64,000 bases of DNA from JABDIP01 sp965250245 (GCA_965250245.1 OZ252296.1:2604001-2668000), one strand, 5' to 3'; positions 25,877 to 35,423 are shown, counted from the stretch's first letter. Numbers and translations: made by a program. Notes: generated by a model from the letters alone, not told the origin.

Positions 25877-28800
25877 CTACGCGGCGATCGACGCCAGGTC
25901 CTGCATCAGCCTGCGGGCTCCGTCGACGCGGGCGGCACTGTCGGGCCAGGAGCGGCTGTAGACCAGCTTGTGGTCGGGCCTCAGCTTGATGCCGACGGCC
26001 TGGCGGGCGATGAAGTCCACCAGCCGCTCCGGATGGGCGAAGCTGTTGTTGCGGAAGGTCAACACCGCGCCTTTCGGACCCGCCTCCAGCTTCTCGACAC
26101 CGGAGATCCGGCAAAGCTGTTTCAGGGCAATGACATGCAGGAGGTTCTCGACCTCCTGCGGCAGCGCGCCGAAGCGGTCGATCAGCTCCGCCGCGAAACC
26201 GTCGATCTCCATCGAGTCGACCAGCCGTGACAGGCGCCGGTAGAGGTCGAGACGGACGTTCAGATCGGCCACATAGGTCTCCGGGATGCGCACCGGCATG
26301 CCGAGATTGATCTGCGGCGTCCATTGCTCGCCATCGGCCCCCTCGCCTCCGCCGCCGCGCGCCTCGGCGACCGCCTCCTCCAGCATCTGCTGATAGAGCT
26401 CGGTGCCGACCTCGCGGACATGGCCGGACTGCTCCTCGCCCAGCAAATTGCCGGCGCCGCGGATGTCCATGTCATGGCTGGCCAGGCTGAACCCGGCGCC
26501 GAGGCTGTCCAGGGTCTCGATGACGTGGAGGCGCTGCTGCGCCGTCTCGGTCAGGGCCTTGTCCGGGGCGTAGGTTAGATAGGCGTAGGCGCGCTGCTTG
26601 GAGCGCCCGATGCGGCCGCGGAGCTGGTAGAGCTGGGCCAGGCCGAACATGTCGGCGCGATGGATCACCATGGTGTTGGCCGAGGGCACGTCGAGGCCGG
26701 ACTCGACGATCGAGGTGCACAACAGGACGTCGAAGCTGCCCTCGTAGAAGGCGGCCATGACGTCCTCCAGGGCGCGGGCCGGCATCCGGCCATGGGCGCT
26801 GACGATCTTGATCTCCGGCACCAGCTCGCGAAGCTGCTCGGCGACCTTCTCCAGATTCTCGATGCGCGGGCAGACATAGTAGGTCTGACCGCCCCGGAAA
26901 TGCTCGCGCATGATCGCTTCGCGGACGATCACCGGGTCGAAGGGCAGCACGAAGGTGCGCACCGCCAGCCGGTCGACGGGCGGTGTGGCGATCAAGGAGA
27001 GCTGGCGCACGCCGGACAGCGCCATCTGCAGGGTGCGCGGGATCGGCGTGGCCGTGAGGGTCAGCACGTGGATGTCGGCCCGGAGCTGCTTCAGCCGCTC
27101 CTTCTGCCGCACCCCGAAATGCTGCTCCTCATCGACAACGATCAGCCCCAAGCGCTTGAAATGGATGGTCTTCGCCAGCAGGGCATGAGTGCCGACCACG
27201 ATGTCGATGGAGCCGTCGGCGAGGCCCTGATGCACCAGCTTGGCGTCCTTCGCCACGACCATGCGGGAGAGCTGGGCGATGCGTAGCGGCAGGCCGCGAA
27301 ACCGCTCCGCGAAGGTCTGGTGGTGCTGGCGGGCCAGCAGCGTGGTCGGGACCACCACGGCGACCTGGTGACCGGCCATGGCGGCGACAAAGGCGGCGCG
27401 CAGGGCAACTTCGGTCTTGCCGAAGCCGACATCGCCGCAGACCAGCCGGTCCATCGGCCGTCCGGTACTGAGGTCGTCCAGCACCTGCTCGATGGAGCGG
27501 AGCTGGTCCTCGGTCTCCGGATAGGGGAAGCGGGCGGCGAACTCGTCATAGAGGCCTTCCGGCGGCGGCAGCGGCTCGGTCTGTTTCATCTCCCGCGCCG
27601 CGGCGATCTTCAGCAGCTCCTCGGCCATGTCCTTCAGCCGCTTCTTGACCCGCGCCTTGCGCGCCTGCCAGCCGGCCCCGCCGAGCCTGTCGAGCTGTGC
27701 CCCGGCCGCATCGGAGCCGTAGCGCGACAGCACCTCGATGTTTTCAACGGGGAGGAAGAGCTTGTCATTGTCGGCGTAGACGATGCGCAGGCAGTCATGG
27801 GGCGCGCCGGAGACCGTCAGCGTCTCCAGACCGTCATAGCGGCCGATGCCGTGCTCCACATGGACCACGTAGTCGCCGGTGCTGAGCGCGGAGACCTCGG
27901 AGATGAACTGCTCCGACCGCCGCCGCCGACGGCTCTGGCGCACCAGCCGGTCGCCGAACAGATCCTGCTCGGAGATCACCGCCAGGTCCGGCGCCACGAA
28001 GCCGGTCTCGATCGGCAGCACGGCGGCCGACGTTGTCTTCGGGTCTTGCTCCAACAGCGCGTCCAGGCTGGACACCGTCTCCACCTCGCCCAGCCCGTGC
28101 TCGCGCAATACGGTGCGCAGCCGCTCCCGGGCGCCGGCGGTGTAGCCCGCGATCAGCACCCGCCGGCCGTCACGACGCAGGGCGCCGATATGCTCCAGGA
28201 CCGCATCGAACAGGTTGGTGTCGGGATTGGCCCGCGCATCGGCGAAGTCGCGGCCCCGGCGGCCGCCGGCATCGATCCCGCCGGGGGCGCCGGCGAAGGG
28301 CGAGAACTGTCCGACCGCACGGTCCGCCAGCCAGATATCCCAGTCCCCGGCCTCCAGATACAGCCGGTCCGGCGGCAGCGGCTTGTAGACCGGGCTGTCG
28401 GTGCGTTTCTCCACGCCGCGCATGGTCATGCGGGCATCGTAGAAATCCCCGATCTGTCCGATCCGGGCATCGCGCGCCTCGGCCGCCTGGGCGTCGAGGG
28501 TCACGACCGCATCGGGCAGGTAGTCGAACAGCGTCTCCATTGTCGGGTGGAACAGCGGCAGCCAGTGCTCCATTCCGACATGGCGGCGGCCGGCGGTGAC
28601 CGCCTCGTAGAGCGGGTCGTCGCCGGTGACGGCGCCGAACAGCGCGCGATAGCCGGAGCGGAAGCGGGCCCGGGAGTCGTCGTCCAGCAGCAGCTCGCTC
28701 ATCGGCGTGAGGACGATGGACTGCTCCTTGCCGGTCGTCCGCTGGCTGATCGGGTCGAAGCTGCGCAGCGCCTCCAACTCGTCGCCGAACAGGTCGAGCC

Positions 28801-29338
28801 GCACCGGCTCCTCGCTGCTGGGCGGGAACAGATCGACGATGCCGCCGCGCACGGCGTATTCGCCGGGCTCGCGCACCGTCTGCGCCCGGGTGTAGCCGTT
28901 GCTGGCCAGGAAAGCCTGCAAGCCGTCCAGGTCGATCCGATCGCCGATCTTTGCGGCATAACTCGACTGGCCCAGCGCCGAGCGCGGCGGGACGCGCTGC
29001 AGCAGCGCGTTGACTGTGGTCAGGATCAATCCGGGCGCGGCGCCGCCGGCCAGGCGGGCCAGCAGGTGGATTCGACGGCCGACGATATCCGGATTCGGCG
29101 ACACCCGGTCGTATGGGAGGCAATCCCAGGCCGGGAAGACCTGAACCTCCAGCGCCGGCGCGAAGAAGGCGACGCTTTCCGCCAGGCGGGCGGCATGCAG
29201 ATCGTCCAGCGCAACATGCAGCACGCCGCCGGGGCTGCGGCCGGCGAGATCGGCCAGCAGCCGGGCGTCATGGCCCTCGGGGGCGCCCCCGATGCGGCTG
29301 AGGCCGGGTTCGGCGGAGTCGAGTACGATCTGAAACAC
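25877..29338 (-). CDS. mfd: Transcription-repair coupling factor
   Basis: Mfd removes RNA polymerase stalled at DNA lesions and recruits the UvrABC repair system. The 1153-residue length is normal. An N-terminal UvrB-like region (about residues 1-330) is followed by the RNA-polymerase-interacting domain (GDYVVHVEHGIGRYDGLETL, about 490-510). The RecG-like translocase has Walker A GDVGFGKTEVAL, DEEQHFG, TATPIPRTL and the final motif RGRIGRSKQRAYAYL. The C-terminal D7 domain begins around RIPETYVADLNVRLDLY. It starts 8 bases after the sdhE stop, so they may share a transcript. Confidence 0.96.
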   Translation of the reverse strand: MFQIVLDSAEPGLSRIGGAPEGHDARLLADLAGRSPGGVLHVALDDLHAARLAESVAFFAPALEVQVFPAWDCLPYDRVSPNPDIVGRRIHLLARLAGGAAPGLILTTVNALLQRVPPRSALGQSSYAAKIGDRIDLDGLQAFLASNGYTRAQTVREPGEYAVRGGIVDLFPPSSEEPVRLDLFGDELEALRSFDPISQRTTGKEQSIVLTPMSELLLDDDSRARFRSGYRALFGAVTGDDPLYEAVTAGRRHVGMEHWLPLFHPTMETLFDYLPDAVVTLDAQAAEARDARIGQIGDFYDARMTMRGVEKRTDSPVYKPLPPDRLYLEAGDWDIWLADRAVGQFSPFAGAPGGIDAGGRRGRDFADARANPDTNLFDAVLEHIGALRRDGRRVLIAGYTAGARERLRTVLREHGLGEVETVSSLDALLEQDPKTTSAAVLPIETGFVAPDLAVISEQDLFGDRLVRQSRRRRRSEQFISEVSALSTGDYVVHVEHGIGRYDGLETLTVSGAPHDCLRIVYADNDKLFLPVENIEVLSRYGSDAAGAQLDRLGGAGWQARKARVKKRLKDMAEELLKIAAAREMKQTEPLPPPEGLYDEFAARFPYPETEDQLRSIEQVLDDLSTGRPMDRLVCGDVGFGKTEVALRAAFVAAMAGHQVAVVVPTTLLARQHHQTFAERFRGLPLRIAQLSRMVVAKDAKLVHQGLADGSIDIVVGTHALLAKTIHFKRLGLIVVDEEQHFGVRQKERLKQLRADIHVLTLTATPIPRTLQMALSGVRQLSLIATPPVDRLAVRTFVLPFDPVIVREAIMREHFRGGQTYYVCPRIENLEKVAEQLRELVPEIKIVSAHGRMPARALEDVMAAFYEGSFDVLLCTSIVESGLDVPSANTMVIHRADMFGLAQLYQLRGRIGRSKQRAYAYLTYAPDKALTETAQQRLHVIETLDSLGAGFSLASHDMDIRGAGNLLGEEQSGHVREVGTELYQQMLEEAVAEARGGGGEGADGEQWTPQINLGMPVRIPETYVADLNVRLDLYRRLSRLVDSMEIDGFAAELIDRFGALPQEVENLLHVIALKQLCRISGVEKLEAGPKGAVLTFRNNSFAHPERLVDFIARQAVGIKLRPDHKLVYSRSWPDSAARVDGARRLMQDLASIAA

Positions 29339-29346
29339 GTGTGAAA

Positions 29347-29634
29347 TCAGCCGGATTGCGATTGATATTCGTGCTCTTTGAGAAGAGCCATGACATCGTT
29401 GTCCTGGTCGGCCGGGACCGTCTCGCGCCCGGTCAGCCAGTTGTAGAGATCGGGGTCGCTGTTGCCGAGCAGGCGGTCGTAGCGCTCGAGCTGCTCGGCC
29501 GAGAACCCGTCCACATGGCGGTCGGCGAAGGTGCCCAGCAGCAGATCCGACTCGCGGGTTCCGCGGTGCCAGCTGCGGAACTTCAGGCGTCGGCGCATCG
29601 CCGCCAGCTCCGGGCTATCGGGCCGCTCGGTCAT
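29347..29634 (-). CDS. sdhE: SdhE, succinate dehydrogenase flavinylation factor
   Basis: SdhE (DUF339/YgfY) helps attach FAD to the SdhA subunit of succinate dehydrogenase. The 95-residue protein starts with ATG at 29634 (MTERPDSPELAAMRRRLKFR). The RGxxE signature is RGTRESDLLLG (Arg25, Gly26, Glu28 region) and the DPDLYNWLTGR segment is typical. It lies between mfd (8 bases downstream) and the divergent recG (48 bases). The mfd-sdhE-recG arrangement is common in alphaproteobacteria. Confidence 0.93.
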   Translation of the reverse strand: MTERPDSPELAAMRRRLKFRSWHRGTRESDLLLGTFADRHVDGFSAEQLERYDRLLGNSDPDLYNWLTGRETVPADQDNDVMALLKEHEYQSQSG

Positions 29635-29682
29635 TCGGGTACTCTCCGGAAAATGAATGGGGACACGGTATAGACCCGTCCG

Positions 29683-31767
29683 GTGCGTCCGCAAATCCTC
29701 TATCCGCTTTTTGCCGATGTGGCCCAGCTTCCGGGCATCGGCCCGAAATCCGCACGGCTGGTCGAGAAGCTCGCCGGGCCCAGAATCATGGACCTGTTGT
29801 GGCACCTGCCCTCGGGCATCGTCGACCGCCGGTTCGCCCCGAAGATCGCGGAAGCCCCGGCCGGAGAGGTGGCGACCCTGACCGTCCATGTGGACGGCCA
29901 CATCGCCCCGCCCTCGCGCAAGGCGCCCTACCGGGTCCGCTGCTCCGATTCGACCGGCAGCATCGATCTGGTGTTCTTCCACGCCAACCCGGACTGGCTG
30001 AACCAGTCCCTGCCGGTCGGCACGACGCGCGTGGTCAGCGGCCGGGTCGAGCAGTTCCAGGGCGCGCCGCAGATGGCGCATCCGGACCGGATCGGCACCG
30101 AGGCGGAGTTGGCCGAGATCGCGACGGTGGAGCCGGTCTATCCGATGACCGGCGGCCTCGCTCCCAAGACCCTGGGCAAGGCCCTTGCAGCGGCGTTGGA
30201 GCGGGTTCCGGAGATGCCGGAATGGCAGGACCGGGCCTGGCTCGATCGCCAGGGCTGGCCGGCCTGGCACAATGCGCTGGCGACGGCGCATGCACCGGCC
30301 GACGACGGAGCCCTGTCGACCCTCGCGCCGGCCCGGGCACGGATGGCCTATGACGAGTTGCTGGCCAATCAGCTCGCGCTGGCCCTGGTCCGCGCCTCCA
30401 TGCGCCGGCTGCCGGGGAGGCCGCTCAAGGGCGACGGGCGACTGACCGCCAAGGTCGAGGCCGCCCTTCCCTTCTCCCTCACCGGGTCCCAGCGCCAGGC
30501 GATTGCCGAGATCGCCGGCGATATGGGCTCGGACATGCGCATGCTGCGGCTGCTGCAGGGCGATGTCGGCAGCGGCAAGACGGTGGTCGCGCTGATGGCC
30601 ATGCTGACGGCGGTCGAGGCGGGGTCGCAGGCGGCGATCCTGGCGCCGACCGAGATCCTGGCCCGGCAGCATCTGGAGACCATCGCCCCGCTGGTCGAGG
30701 CGGCGGGCCTGCGGGCCGGACTGTTGACCGGCCGCGACAAGGGCAAGGCGCGGGCGGCGCTGCTGGACGATCTCGGCTCGGGCGCCCTGCCGATCATCGT
30801 CGGCACCCATGCCCTGATCCAGGAAGACGTGGCCTTCCACGATCTTGGCCTGGCGGTGATCGATGAGCAGCATCGCTTCGGCGTGCATCAGCGCCTGGAG
30901 CTGTCCCGCAAGGGCACGCAGGCGGTCGACGTGCTGGTCATGACGGCGACGCCGATCCCGCGGACCCTGACGCTCACCGCCTATGGCGACATGGAGGTGT
31001 CGCGGCTGGTCGACAAGCCGCCGGGGCGCAAGCCGGTCGACACCCGCGCCCTGCCCGCCGAGCGGATCGACGACGTGGTCGCCGCCGTCGCCCGCAAGCT
31101 GGATCAGGGCGCAAAGGTCTATTGGGTCTGCCCGCTGGTCGAGGAGTCGGAGAATGTCGACCTGGCCGCCGCGACCGACCGCTACGACGCCCTGAAGGCC
31201 CGCTTCGGCCCACGGGTCGGGCTGGTGCATGGCCGGCTGAAGGCGGCGGAGAAGGATGCGGTGATGGCCGCCTTTGCCGGCGAGGGGGTCGACATCCTGG
31301 TCGCCACCACGGTGATCGAGGTCGGGGTCAACGTGCCGTCCGCCACGGTGATGGTGGTCGAGCATTCCGAGCGTTTCGGATTGGCGCAACTGCACCAGCT
31401 TCGCGGCCGGATCGGCCGGGGCGAGGCGGAGTCGACCTGCCTGCTGCTCTATTCGCCGCCGCTGGGCGAGACCGCCCGGGCGCGCATCAAGACCCTGCGG
31501 GAGAGCGATGACGGCTTCCGCATCGCCGAGGAGGATCTGCGGCTGCGCGGCGCCGGCGAGGTGCTGGGCACGAAGCAGAGCGGCCTGCCGACCTTCCGGG
31601 TCGCCGATCTGGCGGTGCATGGGGAGTTGTTGGCCGCCGCCCGCGACGACGCCCGGCTGATCCTGGACCGTGACCCGGAGCTCAAGAGCGAGCGCGGCGA
31701 GGCCCTGCGGACGCTTCTGTACCTGTTCGAACGGGATGCGGCGGTGCGGTTGCTGCGATCGGGGTGA
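29683..31767 (+). CDS. recG: ATP-dependent DNA helicase RecG
   Basis: RecG remodels stalled replication forks and Holliday junctions. The 694-residue product starts with GTG at 29683, giving MRPQILYPLFADVAQLPGIG. The N-terminal wedge/OB region is at about residues 60-160. The helicase motifs are GDVGSGKTVVALMA (Walker A), IDEQHRFG, MTATPIPRTLTL, VIEVGVNVP and RGRIGRGEAEST. Length is normal. It is divergent from sdhE. A long inverted repeat follows 33 bases after the stop. Confidence 0.95.
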   Translation: MRPQILYPLFADVAQLPGIGPKSARLVEKLAGPRIMDLLWHLPSGIVDRRFAPKIAEAPAGEVATLTVHVDGHIAPPSRKAPYRVRCSDSTGSIDLVFFHANPDWLNQSLPVGTTRVVSGRVEQFQGAPQMAHPDRIGTEAELAEIATVEPVYPMTGGLAPKTLGKALAAALERVPEMPEWQDRAWLDRQGWPAWHNALATAHAPADDGALSTLAPARARMAYDELLANQLALALVRASMRRLPGRPLKGDGRLTAKVEAALPFSLTGSQRQAIAEIAGDMGSDMRMLRLLQGDVGSGKTVVALMAMLTAVEAGSQAAILAPTEILARQHLETIAPLVEAAGLRAGLLTGRDKGKARAALLDDLGSGALPIIVGTHALIQEDVAFHDLGLAVIDEQHRFGVHQRLELSRKGTQAVDVLVMTATPIPRTLTLTAYGDMEVSRLVDKPPGRKPVDTRALPAERIDDVVAAVARKLDQGAKVYWVCPLVEESENVDLAAATDRYDALKARFGPRVGLVHGRLKAAEKDAVMAAFAGEGVDILVATTVIEVGVNVPSATVMVVEHSERFGLAQLHQLRGRIGRGEAESTCLLLYSPPLGETARARIKTLRESDDGFRIAEEDLRLRGAGEVLGTKQSGLPTFRVADLAVHGELLAAARDDARLILDRDPELKSERGEALRTLLYLFERDAAVRLLRSG

Positions 31768-31799
31768 GCGGCCGCGCTGCGCGCGATGTTTCTTTGAGC

Positions 31800-31898
31800 C
31801 CCCTCACCCTAACCCTCTCCCGCGAGGGGAGAGGGGAATCCGGCAGCCCGAGCTGACATGTCCCCTCTCCCCTTGCGGGAGAGGGTTAGGGTGAGGGG
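31800..31898. repeat. Inverted repeat (CCCTCACCCTAACCCTCTCCC family)
   Basis: The left arm CCCTCACCCTAACCCTCTCC continues with CGCGAGGGGAGAGGGG, and is matched by the right arm at 31861-31898 as an almost perfect reverse complement, separated by about 20 bases. It lies between the convergent recG and DUF502 genes and could act as a bidirectional terminator. Confidence 0.87.
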
Positions 31899-31931
31899 TC
31901 CGAAGAAAGCGTTGAGCGTAGCGAGGCTACT

Positions 31932-32759
31932 TCACCCTGCTTTGCGCTTGGGCAGGCGGTCGCGCCTGGAGGCCTCGACAGCGGATTGCTCGATCTGGTC
32001 TTCCTGGGCGCGGCTACGAGCGGCGATTGCCGGCTTGGCCTGCTCCGCCTTGGGGCGCTCGTCCGGCGGGGTGACGATGCCGGCGGAGACCACCATCTTG
32101 ATCCCCTCCTCCACGGACATGTCCAGGACAGTCACCTCGGCCTTGGGCACGAAGATGAGGAAACCCGAGGTCGGATTCGGCGTCGTCGGCACGAAGATGT
32201 TGATCAGGGTGTCCTCGGTCAGGTTCTGCACCTCGCCCTCGGTGGCGCCGGTGATGAAGCCGATCACCCACATGCCGCGGCGCGGATATTCCACCAGTAC
32301 CACCTCGCGGAAGGCGGAGGACTGGTTGGCAAGCACCGTCTCGAGGATCTGCTTGACCGCGCCGTAGAGGCTGCGCACCGCCGGGATGCGGGCCAGCACG
32401 CCCTCGCTGATGCGCAGGAACAGGCGGCCGATGAAGCCGGCGGTCAGCCAGCCGATCAGCGTCAGCCCGACCAGCAAGACGATCAGCCCGATACCGGGAA
32501 TGCCGATCGAGCCCCAGGTTTCCGGCAGGTAAGTCTCGGGATTTGCCCAGGGCGGCAGCATCGCCCGCACCGTCTCGTCCACCGCCCGGAACAGCAGATA
32601 GGCGAGATAGAGCGTGATCGAGATCGGCGCCGTGACCAGCACGCCAGCCAGGAAATAGGCCCGCAGCCGCGAGCCCACGGTCAGGAAGGGATTGATCTTG
32701 GCCGGCTTTCCACGCGCGGCACGGCCTTTGCCGTTCTTCGCGTTCTTTCTCGCCGCCAC
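31932..32759 (-). CDS. DUF502 integral membrane protein
   Basis: The 275-residue protein has a basic Lys/Ala-rich N-terminus (about residues 1-28), then two transmembrane segments (about 33-57 and 84-110). FLRISEGVLARIPAVRSLYG and IFVPTTPNPTSGFLIFVP are the signatures of the DUF502 family. A basic C-terminal tail follows, rich in Arg and Lys. The function is unknown; members occur widely next to recG/mfd in alphaproteobacteria. The gene is convergent with recG across the repeat. Confidence 0.9.
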   Translation of the reverse strand: MAARKNAKNGKGRAARGKPAKINPFLTVGSRLRAYFLAGVLVTAPISITLYLAYLLFRAVDETVRAMLPPWANPETYLPETWGSIGIPGIGLIVLLVGLTLIGWLTAGFIGRLFLRISEGVLARIPAVRSLYGAVKQILETVLANQSSAFREVVLVEYPRRGMWVIGFITGATEGEVQNLTEDTLINIFVPTTPNPTSGFLIFVPKAEVTVLDMSVEEGIKMVVSAGIVTPPDERPKAEQAKPAIAARSRAQEDQIEQSAVEASRRDRLPKRKAG

Positions 32760-32915
32760 AGTCTAGCTCCTTGATCCGGAAGCTGATCGTGATCGCATTT
32801 TACGTCCGGTCATGGCCGCGACCGGGCAGAATTGGGGCACGGCTGACACGATGCGATCGGCGGATCGACTTCTGGGTCGCGGTTGAAACCGGTCCATGCG
32901 TTCGTCCGTAGGTAT

Positions 32916-32935
32916 GACCACCGGCAGCGGTGGTC
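32916..32935 (+). promoter_or_regulatory. Perfect 8-bp stem hairpin/operator upstream of polyketide synthase
   Basis: GACCACCG, loop GCAG, CGGTGGTC lies about 52 bases before the polyketide synthase start, in the divergent region between DUF502 and the synthase. It may be an operator or a 5' leader hairpin. Its position relative to the promoter is unknown. Confidence 0.4.
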
Positions 32936-32987
32936 CATATGACTTGGACACCATCCTACATGGACATTGAGGAGATATTGACAAGCC

Positions 32988-34037
32988 ATGCCTACACTGA
33001 CCAGCCTGGCCACCGCATCTCCTCCCCATACCATCGCCCAATCCGACATCGTTGCCGCCGCGCGCACTGTCTTCGGGGCGCGTGGCCGACAATTCGAGCG
33101 CCTGGTCCCGGCCTACGACAATGCCGGCATCGACACGCGTCAGTTCTGCGCCCCGCTGGATTGGTATATGGAGCCCCATGGCTGGACCGAGCGCAGCCGG
33201 CTGTTCGTGGAGCACGCCGACGCCCTGCTGGAAGAGACGGCCCGCAAGTGCCTCGCTGACGCGGGGCTCGAGCCCCAGGCCGTCGATGCGCTGGTGGTGG
33301 TGAGCAGCACCGGCATCACGACGCCGAGCCTGGACGCCCGGCTGATGGAGCGCATGCCGTTCCGCCGCGACATCGTGCGCCTGCCCGTCTTCGGGCTGGG
33401 TTGCGCCGGCGGCGCGCTGGGGCTGGCCCGGGCCGATGCGCTGGCCCAGGCGATGCCCGGCGCCCGAGTGCTGCTTCTGGTGGTCGAGCTGTGCAGCCTC
33501 ACCTTCCGGCGTCAGGACCTCGCCAAGAGCAACATCATCGCCTCGGCCCTGTTCGGCGACGGCGCGGCGGCGGCGCTGATCGAGCACCGGCCGGCGGCCG
33601 GCAGCCCGCCTCCGGTCCAGATCCACGCCAGCGGCGAGTTCACCTGGCCCGACAGCCTGGACGTGATGGGCTGGACCATCGAGGAGGACGGCCTCGGCGT
33701 CGTGTTTTCCCGGGACATCCCGAACCTGGTGGAGACCCGATTGCGGCCGGTGGTGGACCGGTTCCTGGCCGATCAGGGGCTGCGGCTGTCCGACCTGGAC
33801 GGCGTGGTCGCCCATCCCGGCGGCGCCAAGGTAATCAAGGCGATGCAGAGCGCCCTTGAGCTGCCGCCCGGCGCCCTGGACGTGGAAGCCGAGGTGCTGC
33901 GCCGGCATGGCAACATGTCGTCGGTCACCGTGCTGTTCGTGCTGGAGGAGAAGCGCCGCCGGGGCGAAGGCGGCCTGAGGCTCTTGCTCGCGCTCGGCCC
34001 CGGCTTCACCCTGGGCCTGTCCCTGGTGGAGTCGTAA
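32988..34037 (+). CDS. Type III polyketide synthase (chalcone/alkylpyrone synthase-like)
   Basis: A homodimeric condensing enzyme that extends an acyl-CoA starter with malonyl-CoA. The 349-residue product has the nucleophile Cys in VFGLGCAGGALGLARADALA (about residue 144), GDGAAAALIE, the catalytic His in VVAHPGGAKVIKA and Asn in RRHGNMSSVTVLFVLE. A GAGGAGA Shine-Dalgarno precedes the ATG at 32988. The methyltransferase starts five bases after the stop. The pair resembles BpsA-BpsB of Bacillus, which makes alkylpyrones and their methyl ethers. The product here is not known. Confidence 0.92.
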   Translation: MPTLTSLATASPPHTIAQSDIVAAARTVFGARGRQFERLVPAYDNAGIDTRQFCAPLDWYMEPHGWTERSRLFVEHADALLEETARKCLADAGLEPQAVDALVVVSSTGITTPSLDARLMERMPFRRDIVRLPVFGLGCAGGALGLARADALAQAMPGARVLLLVVELCSLTFRRQDLAKSNIIASALFGDGAAAALIEHRPAAGSPPPVQIHASGEFTWPDSLDVMGWTIEEDGLGVVFSRDIPNLVETRLRPVVDRFLADQGLRLSDLDGVVAHPGGAKVIKAMQSALELPPGALDVEAEVLRRHGNMSSVTVLFVLEEKRRRGEGGLRLLLALGPGFTLGLSLVES

Positions 34038-34042
34038 GCGCA

Positions 34043-34549
34043 ATGATCGATTGGTTCGGATGGCCGCAGGTGATCGTGCTGGCGGTCGCTCTCCAGCGTA
34101 TCGCCGAGCTGCAATACGCCAACCGCAATACCGCGCGGCTGCTGGCCGAGGGCGGTGTCGAGGTCGGCGCCGGCCACTACCCGTTCTTCTTCATCATCCA
34201 GGGCGGCTGGTTGTTGGCGCTCCTGCTCCTCACGCCGGCCGATGCGCCGATCTCGTGGCCGTTGATCGCGGTGTTCCTGCTGCTGCAGGCCGCACGGATC
34301 TGGATCATCATGACGCTCGGGCGGTACTGGACGACCCGGGTCATCACCATGCCCGACGCGCCCCTCGTGAAGGCTGGACCGTATCGCTGGGTGCAGCATC
34401 CCAATTACCTGGTGGTGGCGGCGGAAATCGTCGTGCTGCCGCTGGCCCTGGGGCAGTTCTGGACCGCCATCCTGGCCGGGTCGGCAACGGCGGTCCTGCT
34501 GCGGCATCGTATCGCGGTGGAGGATCAGGCGCTGGCCGAGCGCCGCTGA
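34043..34549 (+). CDS. ICMT-family membrane methyltransferase (BpsB-like)
   Basis: The 168-residue inner-membrane protein belongs to the isoprenylcysteine carboxyl methyltransferase-like family. It has four hydrophobic segments. The conserved C-terminal SAM-binding part is GRYWTTRV...GPYRWVQHPNYLVV, with the RxxxHPNY signature. It starts five bases after the polyketide synthase stop, so it is almost certainly co-translated, and probably O-methylates the polyketide. In Bacillus the homologous partner methylates alkylpyrones. The residue TQHPNY-like motif is intact. Confidence 0.88.
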   Translation: MIDWFGWPQVIVLAVALQRIAELQYANRNTARLLAEGGVEVGAGHYPFFFIIQGGWLLALLLLTPADAPISWPLIAVFLLLQAARIWIIMTLGRYWTTRVITMPDAPLVKAGPYRWVQHPNYLVVAAEIVVLPLALGQFWTAILAGSATAVLLRHRIAVEDQALAERR

Positions 34550-34644
34550 CCGGAGATTCCCGCATCCGGTGTGCGACGCGGCTCTTTGCCTCGACGCGGC
34601 TCCGCCCTATTGTTGGACAAAATCCGGCAGCCGTTGGGGGGCAC

Positions 34645-35355
34645 GTGAGCGAAACCACCAGTCATTCGCTGGACAGCATCACGCTGTTCGAACCGCTGTC
34701 TCAGGCCGAGCGCCAAACCCTGGCGCAGCAATGCCGCTGGCGCCGCTACGCGCCCCAGGAACAGGTCTTCGACCGCAGCGACACGGGCCGTGACGCCTAT
34801 TTCATCGTCGAAGGCGTGGTGCGGATCGTGGATTACTCGTTCTCGGGACGAGAGGTCAGTTTCGTGGACATCTCCGCCGGCACCTATTTCGGTCACATGG
34901 GCGCGATCGACGAGCGGCCGCGCTCGGCCGGGGTGATCGCCCTGACCGACACGCTGCTCGCCTCCATGTCCCCGGCCCTGTTCCAGAGGACGGTGAGCGG
35001 CCATCCCAAGCTGGCCCTCGACATCATGCAGAACCTGGCGGTGACGGTGCGGCGGTCGACCGAGCGCATCATGGATCTGAGCACGCTGGGCGCCAACAAC
35101 CGGGTCCATGCGGAGATCCTGCGCCTGGCCCGCGCCAGCCGCTCCGACGAGGACGCCCTGACGGCGGTGATCTCGCCGATCCCCGTCCACAGCGACATCG
35201 CCAGCCGGGTCAGCACCACCCGCGAGACGGTCGCCCGGGTGTTCGGCGAGCTGTCCAAGACCGGGCTCGTGGAGCGCCGCTCCAACCAGCTCTTCGTCAG
35301 CGATTTCGAGCAACTGGAGCAGCTGGTCGAGGACGTCCGCGGCGCCGACTACTAG
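34645..35355 (+). CDS. Crp/Fnr-family transcription regulator
   Basis: A 236-residue regulator with an N-terminal cyclic-nucleotide-binding fold (about residues 10-125) and a C-terminal winged helix. I chose the GTG at 34645 (TTGGGGGG Shine-Dalgarno). No cysteines are arranged as in FNR, so no iron-sulfur cluster is expected. A phosphate-binding-like segment AYFIVEGVVRIVDYSFSGRE and DISAGTYFGHMGAIDERPRS resemble the cAMP pocket, with Arg in ERPRSA. The recognition helix reads SRVSTTRETVARVFGEL. A near-exact TGTGA-N6-TCACA palindrome lies 110 bases downstream of its stop. Whether this protein binds it is inference. Confidence 0.88.
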   Translation: MSETTSHSLDSITLFEPLSQAERQTLAQQCRWRRYAPQEQVFDRSDTGRDAYFIVEGVVRIVDYSFSGREVSFVDISAGTYFGHMGAIDERPRSAGVIALTDTLLASMSPALFQRTVSGHPKLALDIMQNLAVTVRRSTERIMDLSTLGANNRVHAEILRLARASRSDEDALTAVISPIPVHSDIASRVSTTRETVARVFGELSKTGLVERRSNQLFVSDFEQLEQLVEDVRGADY

Positions 35356-35423
35356 GCCGCCCCGGCAGGCACATCCCGGAGATTTGTTCGAAACCGCCCG
35401 TCGGGCGGGCGATCGCTTCTTGA

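Noticed and set aside
27320..29344. Open frame of 674 codons opposite mfd
   Set aside because: Antisense frame of a well-recognised gene; composition is typical of a GC-rich shadow and there are no domains.
29635..31620. Upstream extension of the sdhE frame, opposite recG
   Set aside because: The frame stays open for 660 codons by composition only. SdhE family length and the ribosome binding site fix the start at 29634.
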